Below, piece by piece: positions 35,241-43,800 of a stretch of DNA of 64,000 bases (positions are counted from its first letter, which is position 1; every line of letters starts with the position of its first letter). Source of the DNA: Candidatus Eiseniibacteriota bacterium (GTDB lineage Bacteria; Eisenbacteria; RBG-16-71-46; CAIMUX01); NCBI GenBank assembly GCA_020633975.1, contig JACKCR010000010.1, positions 1-64,000 on the forward strand. The letters are read 5' to 3'. The position numbers were made by a program, and so were the translations under genes. The notes under the pieces are model-generated. The model was given only the letters and a program-made list of their open reading frames with translations. It did not search any database and was not told the DNA's origin.

Positions 35241-36533
35241 TTACCGGACCTTGACGAAGTGCGTTCTCTTCGAGAGTCCGTCGAATCTCACATCTACGTA
35301 GTAGAAACCGGAGGCGAGGTCGTTGGCGCGGAAGGAAACTGTCGAACCGCGTCCCCAAGTTTCGTGAACCATTCGACCCGATACGGAGAAGATCCGTACC
35401 TGGACCTCGGCGTTCGTTGCGTTCGCAAGACGGATCTCGCCCGACTGCGTGGACTGGTCGAAGATCAGGTTCAGCTCCGGAACGGAAGCATCCGGTTCGG
35501 AAACCGCCGTCGGGAACAGGTTGGAGAGGCCTGGATACGTCGGCCCGTAGCCGTACGCCCGCTGGATCTGGCCCGGAGCGTTGATCGTGCGCATGACCGC
35601 GCCGCTGTCGTCGATCTGCTGGATTTGGGTCGAGCCGCCACGCGTCACCAGCGTGTTCCCGTTCGGAAGACGCTGCACCGATCCCTCGTGGTCCGAGAAC
35701 GAGTACGGAATCGTGGTCGTTGCGCTGGTCGCCCAGTCCCACTCGACGACCCGGTCCAGTCCGTTGTCGACGACGAGCGGGCTATTGAGGCGCATCGCCT
35801 CCTCGTCGATGTCCGGCATCTCGATGTCGGTTCCGAGGAAGTACCGGTGTGACCACGCGGCCGCGTGAACTCGTCCCGACCCCGAGACCTGATACACCTG
35901 CACCACCGGAGCCGTCGGCAGGCTGTGGTCGATCACCACGACCTTGCGCTGCGGCGTCTGCATGTCGACCACGACCAGATCGAGTTCGGGGTTGTAGCTG
36001 ACCGAGTTCATGTAGGTGTTGCCGCTGACGAGTTCCAACGGAAGATCGCACTCCCAAACGATGTCCCCACTCGTCGGGCCCGTGGGCTGCACCTCGAAGA
36101 CCTTCCCCACACTCGACCCATCCGTCGGGATGAGGATGTTCCCGTTCGGCATCGGCTCGACATCGTAGCCGGCCCTAGCGGTCGGATCGCAGAAGAGGTA
36201 GTCCCAAACGATGTCGCCGTCCCAACTGATCTTCTGGAACCGCCCACTCGGGTAGGCGCCGTTGTGAGGCGGCGACACGCATTGGAGGTTCCGGATCGGG
36301 AAGAGCACGCTGCCGTCTTCGAGGAGGTAGCAGCTGGTCTGGGCCGTCCCCGAAGCGACCCAGGTGTGGACCGAGTCCCCGTTCGGGTCGAGCAGGTGAG
36401 CGGTGCTCCCCACCGCACAGATCGTGTAGGCGTCGTAGGCTGGGGCCGCCTGCCCGATGCCTGGCAGGGCCGCGGCCATCGCGACCGCGGCGGATGTTGC
36501 AATGCACCAAGATGTTAGCCTCGAGTTAGCCAT
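35241..36533 (-). CDS. Secreted arylsulfotransferase-like propeller with FlgD-like end
   Basis: 430 residues, ATG with GGAGGAG 5-6 nt upstream; signal peptide ending at GQAAP. Repeats of the propeller type are clear: HLLDPNGDSVHTW, FQKISWDGDIVWDY, NILIPTD, GDIVWEC, GRVHAAAWSHRYFLGTD and HEGSVQRLPNGNTLVTRGG. This is the ASST family, whose members transfer sulfate between phenols or simply share the fold. The conserved active-site His is suggested by DHEGSVQRL, but I cannot confirm the arginine set. The final 80 residues (VRIFSVSGRMVHETW, SGFYYVDVR, ending THFVKVR) form a FlgD-like domain. Catalysis is not certain; a non-enzymatic propeller is possible. Confidence 0.75.
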   Translation of the reverse strand: MANSRLTSWCIATSAAVAMAAALPGIGQAAPAYDAYTICAVGSTAHLLDPNGDSVHTWVASGTAQTSCYLLEDGSVLFPIRNLQCVSPPHNGAYPSGRFQKISWDGDIVWDYLFCDPTARAGYDVEPMPNGNILIPTDGSSVGKVFEVQPTGPTSGDIVWECDLPLELVSGNTYMNSVSYNPELDLVVVDMQTPQRKVVVIDHSLPTAPVVQVYQVSGSGRVHAAAWSHRYFLGTDIEMPDIDEEAMRLNSPLVVDNGLDRVVEWDWATSATTTIPYSFSDHEGSVQRLPNGNTLVTRGGSTQIQQIDDSGAVMRTINAPGQIQRAYGYGPTYPGLSNLFPTAVSEPDASVPELNLIFDQSTQSGEIRLANATNAEVQVRIFSVSGRMVHETWGRGSTVSFRANDLASGFYYVDVRFDGLSKRTHFVKVR

Positions 36534-36968
36534 TCACTCCTCCTGCGTGGTACCCGGAGATGGCCGGGGACGCACGATCCTACGTCACCTATTGCGGGAT
36601 CCCCGGAGCCGAAACCGATCCGTGAATCGGGGCGACCCAAGTCTAGGGATGGCGTCGGCAGCCCTACATTCGGGGAACTGCGTACGACTTCTGGGCCCCC
36701 TAGTCGCGGCCACGGGCAACGCGGCCAGTCGCTAGAGATCATCGAGCGGCCGAGCTACATGAGAGGAGGACAGGCGGGGGGGATGGTTCGTTAGGCTCAG
36801 GTTTGCGGATAGTTGTCGCTGTTGCGGGGCGCACACGGGGCTCCCGCAGGGCGCGATGAGCCCCCCTCGGGAGGCACGGTGACGAGGGCCCGCACACAAA
36901 AGTCCTGACAGGTCCGCGGGACGCTGACCAAGCCCCCATCCACCTCCCGGGCCCTCGGGGACGGTCTC
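36534..36968. other. Non-coding leader before the 42-bp array, no gene seen
   Basis: 435 bp upstream of the arylsulfotransferase-like gene and left of the repeat array. An inverted repeat is present: CGAGGGCCCG (36883-36892) and CGGGCCCTCG (36948-36957). Open frames crossing it have no start signal, no recognisable domain and a composition set by the repeats, so I do not call a gene. Confidence 0.5.
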
Positions 36969-37598
36969 CGCACGGCCTATCCCGCCGTTTTCCCGCGTGC
37001 GGATGAGCCGTGCATCCGTGCAGACGTCTCCGCCACCCCTACGGAAGCCATCTGCACGGGTGCATTGGCCGTCTTTAGGCGTGAGGATGCTCCCTGCAGA
37101 CCTGTAGAGGGCTCCCTCACCCGTACGGACGCGCTCTGCACGCATGCAGCGACCATCTTCCCGTGTACGGGAGGTCTCTGCACGGATGCATGCCGCGCCT
37201 TCCAGGGTGACGGAGCACTCTGCACGAACGCACCACGCATCCTCACCGGTAGCGACGGGCTCTGCACGGATGCAGCACACACCCTCACGGGTAACGGCGC
37301 CCCTTGCACGGATGCACCGCGCTCCCTCACCCGTAACGACGCGCTCTGCAGGCGTGCGGCGGGCGTCGTCACAGCGGAGGGAGCGTTCTGCAGACGTGCA
37401 CTGCGCTCCCTTCGGCATCACGGTGCCCCCTGCATCCGTGCGGACGGCTCCCTCACCCGTGAGGATGGGCTCTGCAGGCGTGCAGCGAGCGTCTTTCCAC
37501 GTACGGGAGCACTCCGCACGCGTGCAGAGTGCGTCGTCACCCGGGAAAGTGGCGTGCTGGGACGTGCAGAGAGGGCCCGTACGCGCGCAAGACGTTGT
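36969..37598. repeat. Tandem array of fifteen degenerate 42-bp units
   Basis: Unit starts are at 36969, 37011, 37053, 37095, 37137, 37179, 37221, 37263, 37305, 37347, 37389, 37431, 37473, 37515 and 37557, every step exactly 42 bp with no indel. Each unit opens with a 12-bp box close to TGCACGGATGCA (TGCA, four variable bases, TGCA) and carries a second box close to TCACCCGTACGGA, often with CCGTACGG or GGGTAAC variants, then ends CTC before the next box. Units differ widely by substitution; the first and last are the most decayed. 42 bp equals four helical turns and fourteen codons, and both strands stay open across it, so repeat peptides such as VTREGAxCxRAE appear in translation. No start, ribosome site or domain supports coding. 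No function assigned. Confidence 0.92.
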
Positions 37599-37812
37599 CG
37601 GCGTGCAGCTAACGGAACATCGCCTTCACGCTGCCCCAGCTACCTCGCAGGATCGTGAGCCCGGGGCACAGGCCATCCGCGACCACTGGGCGTGGCCCTG
37701 AAACGGCACCTCTCGATGAGATCGTCTGAGGGTCGGGCACTTGTTTCCCCGCTCATTCGGGTAGAAGCGACATCGGGTCGCGACGTACACGGACCGCAAC
37801 GGGAGGCGCTCG

Positions 37813-39396
37813 ATGGCTGGAACGCGATTCGACCGCAAGAGACATAACATCAACTTCTTGCGCACATCATCATCCTGGCTCTCGCTGACGGTCCTGTTCG
37901 CGTTGTGCCTGACTCCGCACCTTTCGAGGGGCGCTGTCTGGACACCAAGCAACCATCCCGTCCAGCTCAACGAAGTCAACGGCTACTTCCTGACCGCCCC
38001 GTCGGTCGCCTCCAATCGGCTCGACCAGACCGTCTACGTCTGGCACGGGCCGGGAGCGTCCGACGATCGCGGAGTCTTCGCCGCGCTGGAAACCGACCAC
38101 ACGGAGTTTCGGGTCAACGTCACGACGAGCGGAATCCAAGAGTGGCCGAGCGTCGCGTTCCTGAACGATGGACAGTCTTTCGTCGTGGTTTGGTGCGATG
38201 AGAGCGGTCAGGTGCTGCTTCGGCACTTCCGAAAGGACGGAATCCCACTCACTGGGGAGGTCGCCCTCCAGAACCCATCCAACGGGGATTCGTTCGAGTA
38301 TGCGGTCGTGCGTACTCTGCCGAGCTCGAAGCTCGTCGTGGGGTGGGTTCGGTCTTCCGGAGGCCGCACCACCGTCGAGGCACAGGGGTTCCTTCCCGAT
38401 GGACAGTCGTCATCCGATCTCGTCACGTTGTCGACTTCGAGCCGGGCCCAACGAGAATTGGACGCCGAAGTCGCGTCCGATGGGTCCGTCGCATTCGTAT
38501 GGACACAAGACGAAGCCGGACCAGTTGGAAGGGACGTGTACTTCGCGAGCCTGGCTCCGGACCTCAGCTTGATCCGGTCGGAGTGGTATGTCGCGGGCGC
38601 GCCGGAAGCTTCGACTAACCACCCCGACCTGGCGTGGTCGCACGACGACCGGTTCGTACTCACTTGGGTCGAGTGGAACGTAGTCACGCGCGTCGTCGAT
38701 CTGTTGGGATTTCAGCATGGCAATTCGTATTCGTACTCGGGGGAGTACGGTCTTCCGGCCGTCGACCGCAGTTCGAACGGGCGCTTCTTCCTGATCTGGA
38801 CGTTCATCGACGAGGACGACACACGGGGGCTGCGCTCCGTCGCACTCGGATCGGACGGCGGTCCCATCGACATACCGACCGTCCTCGAGACCGGCACGCA
38901 TCACGCGGGAATCGACATCGCCTTCGGAGAGGATGATCATCCCAAGGTCGCGTACAACGGTGCTCCCGACCTGACGGTCGAGTACGACATTTATGCTATC
39001 GACTACGAGTTGGCCGCCGCGGGCCTCCCCGGCGAGGGGCCTGGCGGAGTCGAGCCGAACGGGGGCGGCGGGCTCGGCGGCTCAGCAGGGTCGGACCACT
39101 CGAACCCGTTGGGTGTGCTCGTGACGCCGTCCGCCTTCACCTCGGAGACGACGTTCCACTACGACCTTCCCCGAGACGACTTCACTCAGACGACCACCGT
39201 CAGGCTCGAGCTGTTCGACACGTCTGGCTGCCGGATTCGAACACTGACCGACCCAGACGCTCGGCCATCGGGTCGACACGAGCTGAGGTGGGACGGGGGC
39301 GACGAGAACGGAGCGCAGGTTCCGCGCGGCACGTACTTCTACCGCATCACGGCAGGTGACCTACGGCAGTCGGGGAGAGTGGTGCGAGTTGGATGA
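37813..39396 (+). CDS. Secreted repeat protein (propeller-like) with FlgD-like end
   Basis: 527 residues, ATG with GGGAGG 8 nt upstream. Signal peptide region WLSLTVLFALCLTPHLSRGA. Repeats of about 60 residues with the motif WPSVAFLNDGQSFVVVW, AEVASDGSVAFVWTQDE, PDLAWSHDDRFVLTWVEW and PAVDRSSNGRFFLIWTF suggest a seven-bladed propeller. A Gly-rich linker (GEGPGGVEPNGGGGLGG) leads to a FlgD-like domain (VRLELFDTSGCRIRTL, HELRWDGGDENG, GTYFYRIT) that ends SGRVVRVG. Divergent from the arylsulfotransferase-like gene across the 42-bp array. Function unknown; surface recognition or degradation is plausible. Confidence 0.7.
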   Translation: MAGTRFDRKRHNINFLRTSSSWLSLTVLFALCLTPHLSRGAVWTPSNHPVQLNEVNGYFLTAPSVASNRLDQTVYVWHGPGASDDRGVFAALETDHTEFRVNVTTSGIQEWPSVAFLNDGQSFVVVWCDESGQVLLRHFRKDGIPLTGEVALQNPSNGDSFEYAVVRTLPSSKLVVGWVRSSGGRTTVEAQGFLPDGQSSSDLVTLSTSSRAQRELDAEVASDGSVAFVWTQDEAGPVGRDVYFASLAPDLSLIRSEWYVAGAPEASTNHPDLAWSHDDRFVLTWVEWNVVTRVVDLLGFQHGNSYSYSGEYGLPAVDRSSNGRFFLIWTFIDEDDTRGLRSVALGSDGGPIDIPTVLETGTHHAGIDIAFGEDDHPKVAYNGAPDLTVEYDIYAIDYELAAAGLPGEGPGGVEPNGGGGLGGSAGSDHSNPLGVLVTPSAFTSETTFHYDLPRDDFTQTTTVRLELFDTSGCRIRTLTDPDARPSGRHELRWDGGDENGAQVPRGTYFYRITAGDLRQSGRVVRVG

Positions 39397-39410
39397 CAAA
39401 CGGCCCCGGG

Positions 39411-40655
39411 CTACCCGCGAGGATCCGCCATCCGCCCCATGAACAGGATGCTCCCCGTTCCCTTGTCCCGGATGAGGAACGCAAAGGGATGGTCCGCTAC
39501 GAATTGCTTCCACTCCATCGGAGCAGAGAGCTCCCGCAGAGCGATGGCAGTCGCCGCGGCAGCCTCCGTCCCCTTCTCGTCCACGTCGATGAACGCCTTG
39601 TGGACGACGGTGCCGATGCTGAGAGGACGGTCTGACATCCCCGAGAAGTCTGCGCTATCCGAGAACGCAGAGGGCATCCCCATGGAAGACAGCGTACCGG
39701 CGAGCCCGAACTCGGATTCGATTCGGAAACGAGGGAACGTCACATCCACCGACTCATGCTCGAGACCGTGGAACACCCGATCGAGGAGCGCTCCGTCGAG
39801 TCGACTCTCGAGTTTGGGTAGACCATCGCGATCCTTGGGGAGCAGGACGACCATGGATAGACCACTTCCGTCGTAGCCCATCTCCAGTGCACTGAACTCA
39901 TCCTCTTCGAAGTAGCCGAAGACCTCACCCGCAGCCATGAGCGGAGTCGTGATCTCTTCCCCGCCAGCCAAGAAGAACGCCTCATCGCGCGTTCGTGCTT
40001 CCGTGAACTGCTCCTTCCACGCGCCCTTGAAGTACATGGCATTCGCGAGCACGAGCCTCGTGAGTCCATCGACGGTGCCTGGACCGAGGAGATCCTGGAT
40101 CCGATCCTTCGTCTCTTTCGCACACCAATCGTTGATCTCCTGGCGGGCCTTCTCCGGATCCTTGGCGAAGTCGACCTGGCCGAGCGCGGCCCCGTAGTCT
40201 TCCTTGCAGACCTCGACGAAGGCCTGGTTCCAGCTCACGCCCTCCTGTCCCCAGAGCCGGTTCGCGATCGAGAATTCGACACCAGACTCCACAGGGCTGG
40301 TCAATGCGCCACTCAGACGTGCGAACGCTTCGTGAACGTCCCCTTGGTCCAGGTGGAGAACGTCCGCCATTTCCGCGGCAGTCTTGCCGCCGGCTCCTGC
40401 AAGAGTCATGGCGAGAGCGGTCGAGATGCTGTGGGGCGAGTAGAAGAAGTTCCCGGACTGGTTCGCGAACCGGCCGTACAGGTCGAGCGCGAACTCGCGG
40501 TTGGCGGCGGACAGTGCAAGGACACTCGCGTCGACTTCCGACGGCTTCAGCCGCCTGGCCTCCGCTGGACAAACCTGGAAAGCGATCACGGCCGCCAATG
40601 CGAGCCGAAGAGAAACCGAGGGGCGGATCGACGGACGAGCAGACATCGCGAACAT
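39411..40655 (-). CDS. Secreted serpin (serine protease inhibitor)
   Basis: 414 residues from the ATG at 40655 (AGGAGG 6-7 nt upstream); the frame to 40751 is not used. Signal peptide FAMSARPSIRPSVSLRLALA, cleaved near AEA. Full serpin fold: NFFYSPHSISTALAMTLAGAGGKTAAEM, LVLANAMYFKGAWKEQF and the C-terminal HPFAFLIRDKGTGSILFMGRM. The hinge EKGTEAAAATAI has small residues at P14-P8, so it should act as an inhibitor. Counting from P17 Glu, the predicted P1-P1' is Leu-Ser, which would suit chymotrypsin- or elastase-like or subtilisin-like targets. It sits beside a giant metalloprotease and not far from an S8 protease. Possible roles: guarding the cell against its own or foreign serine proteases. 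Confidence 0.93.
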   Translation of the reverse strand: MFAMSARPSIRPSVSLRLALAAVIAFQVCPAEARRLKPSEVDASVLALSAANREFALDLYGRFANQSGNFFYSPHSISTALAMTLAGAGGKTAAEMADVLHLDQGDVHEAFARLSGALTSPVESGVEFSIANRLWGQEGVSWNQAFVEVCKEDYGAALGQVDFAKDPEKARQEINDWCAKETKDRIQDLLGPGTVDGLTRLVLANAMYFKGAWKEQFTEARTRDEAFFLAGGEEITTPLMAAGEVFGYFEEDEFSALEMGYDGSGLSMVVLLPKDRDGLPKLESRLDGALLDRVFHGLEHESVDVTFPRFRIESEFGLAGTLSSMGMPSAFSDSADFSGMSDRPLSIGTVVHKAFIDVDEKGTEAAAATAIALRELSAPMEWKQFVADHPFAFLIRDKGTGSILFMGRMADPRG

Positions 40656-40858
40656 GGCAACCTCCTGGATCGGGACGACACTCCGGAACGGTCGGCGGAA
40701 GCGCCTGGAGGCCCGGCACGAGTTTCTACAAACCGCGCCGCCGACCGCCACTCCAGAGGACGGTGCTCGATTGCCGAGTGCTTACGCACCATGCTCACAG
40801 TGATCACGCGCCCAAGGGCTCGAGCGGGCAGCCGTCACCGACCAAGTGCCAGCCCACC

Positions 40859-43800
40859 TCATTTCACCCGAAGGATCCGCACAGTCCGCGCCTCGCCTGC
40901 GGTAGCCAAGCGCATCCAGTAGACGCCTGACTCGATTGGATCGCCATGGCCGTCACGCCCGTCCCAGACGAGTTGGTGCGTCCCCGCTGTCCGGGGGCCT
41001 TCCTCGAGGAGGACTCTCCGTCGGCCGTTCACGTCGAAGACCTCGAGCTTCACCTGCTGTGCGGTCGGGAGGTCGAAGCGAAGGACCACCTCGTTGCGGA
41101 AGGGGCTGGGACGTGGGGAGAGAAGCCGCAGCTCGGTCGGGAGCGGCACCTCGAACCGTCCGGCCTGGAGGTACTGGGCCGTGTCATCTGGCAGCTCGAT
41201 CCGGATTCGGTATTCGTACTCGACCCCGGGCTCGACTCCGTCGTTGAACGGAGTCGCCCACGGATCCAAGAAGCGAATGCGGCGATCCTCCGCGGGGAAG
41301 AGCGGTTCGTCGAGCAGCGACTGGTACTCCGACTCGTAGTCCGACTCGTAGTCCGATTGGCGCTCCGGTTGGTACGTCGGAATCGCCCCCATCGACGGAG
41401 GACTCTCGCCCGTCGAGGAGCCCGTCATCCGCTCCGACTGGGAGTCGTCACTCCCCACCGGTCTCCGGTCGATCCAAACGCCGTCGAGTGGATCGAACAC
41501 TTCCGGCACCTCGAACTCGAGCTCGAGCCCTTCGGAGTTCGATCCGAGAGCGAACGCGGGGAGTTCCGCGGGGAAGGTTTGAGGAGTACCGATGGGGGCG
41601 AAGATCGCCTCGAGCGGACCATAGGCGTGGGAGGATCCGCCCTCGAACTCGATCGGAATGCGGTACCTATAGGACGTCCCGACTGCAACGAAGCGATCGA
41701 GGAAGGAGTAGACGCCGTGCTCGTCCGGCAGGAGCGGGGAGCGCTCGAGGCGGACCCAGTCGCCGTTCGAATCTTGTCGTTCGATCCCGACGCTCGTGGT
41801 GGGAAGCGCCGGGCTCGGTACGAAGCGGATCTCCATCCCGCGGACACCTGGGAAGATCGACTGCGAGAAGAGAGTCGGCGGAGGGGTCGTTCGATTTACT
41901 TGCACGGTGATCGGTACGCTGAGTTCGGGGGTGGCGCGGTCGTTCGAGAGGATGAGCAGGTTCGCGCGATAGGTTCCCGCGGGAGCGTGCGGGTTGTCGA
42001 ACGTCACATCGATCCGTCCGGATGCGGTGCCGATGGCTTGACCGTGCTTCGGAGTGCGGCGGAACCATTCAGTGGCGCGCGGCAGGTCCGGAACGAAGTC
42101 CGAGGCGGGTAGGTCCACTCTGCCGCCGGCTACGAGCTGGAAACGGAACTGCTGCGGATCGCCGATCAGAATCCTCGGCAGGTCGATCTGGATAGATCCG
42201 TCCGTCGGGAACTCCACGTCGGCGAGGACTGCATACTGACTCCGGCTCCTCACGTCGAGCACCACGGCAAAGATCGATGGGTCCGAGAAGCCAACTTGAC
42301 TCAAGACGCCGCCGAACAGAAGGAAGTACTCGTATCCCAGGTTGACCACACCGCCCCACGGAAGCGAGAAGTCGTTCTGGCTGGTGCTCAGGTCCCCGTC
42401 GGTATCGAACGCGATCAGTCCTCCCCACTGCGTGTGCGGATCGTCCCATTCGCCCTCGATCGTGAACCGCAGGACGCGGCCGGCATCGGTCGTGGCTTCC
42501 TCCGCATACACTCGGGAGATGTCGGTGGTCGTATCTCCTTCGGAGGGATCGTCGACTAGGAGGACGCGCTCGCCCTCTTCGTGTGCGACGTATCTCGCGA
42601 CGGTCTCGTCGGCCGTCTTCCCGGGATCGGCGAGAAGCACGTCGAAGTCGAGAAGACCGGAACCGAGATTGCGGACTCCGAACGTTCGAGTCACCGGCAG
42701 GTAGTCCGCGACGTTCATGCCGATCGAGCCTTCGTCTACCGAGACCGACGCGGCATACGGCCTGCCGTGTCCTTCGGCCCCTAGGCTCTCACCGTCGTCG
42801 TGAACGGTCGTGATCCTATAGATGTAGGTCGTGCCATTGACCAGGCCGGCCGTATCGACGAAGCGCAGATTCCGGAGCGGACTTCCGGTCAGGCGGATCT
42901 CTCGATCTCGTTCCTGACCCAGCTCACGCCGGTAGATATGGAATCCGAGCCAACGACTCGTGGTCAGATCGACCCCTGTCGGCGCCCGCCATGTCAGCTC
43001 GACACGCTCATCCGCACCGTCGACGATGCTCAGATCCTTGGGGTCGATGTGGGCTTGTGCTTCGAGCACGGCCATGTCGTCGACGTACCAACCGAGATCC
43101 GCGACCGCGGCCTCGCTGGCCGCGCGGAGTCGGATCCAGACGACATCACCGAGGTAGTAGTCGAGCGGCACGAGCACCCGCTCCCACTCGTCGTTGTCAC
43201 CGGTGTAACCAGCGGAGTCGAGAGCATCGACGTTGCTGCCCGGATAGCCACCTTCGGGTGTCGCCGAGCCCCAAACGTTGCTGCCATCGGTTCGGATCTC
43301 GATCTCCGCGCCGTCGTATCCCTTCTCGAACCGGTACCTGTGACGGAACTCGAACCGGGCGCGTTCATAGTCCGTGAGATCGATCGGTCCCAGCGTGAGG
43401 AACGACTCGGTGGCGTTGCTGTAGGTTCCGTCGAGGTTCGTCGCCCACACCCGACTGCCACTCCAGGAGAGTCCCGACCCTGCCTCGCCCCACTCCCAGT
43501 CACCGGTCGCTTCCAGCGGACCGGGCTCACTCTCGAAGTCACCCGCCCAACCTCGACGCACGGGAACGAGGAAGAAGCCGGAGAGCGGCGCCGAGCCCGT
43601 GTTCGTCGTCACGGCGCTGTCGTCGGCGAGGATCCGGTACTCGATCCGATCGACGCCCGCGAGGTTCGGGAGTGCGAGGTCCGCCTGGTACTCCATGAAC
43701 TCTCCGAACGCCACGGTCCCCACTCCCTGGGGCTGGAGGAGCCCGTTCACGGGGCGGATCGTCATCGGTACGGCGGTGATCGGCCCCCCACCCACGCTGA

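Noticed and set aside
36732-37421. 229-codon minus-strand frame through the repeat array (VTREGAxCxRAE repeats)
   Set aside because: Several frames on both strands stay open through the array because the 42-bp period is a multiple of three. No start signal or domain favours this one, so I report the DNA repeat and not a protein.
36969-37598. The array as a CRISPR
   Set aside because: Units are contiguous, degenerate in every part and have no unique spacers; no cas genes are near.
37065-37701. Plus-strand frames through the repeat array (LTRxDALCTDAA repeats)
   Set aside because: Same reason as the minus-strand frame; no ribosome site, no homology, and the array is better explained as DNA repeats.
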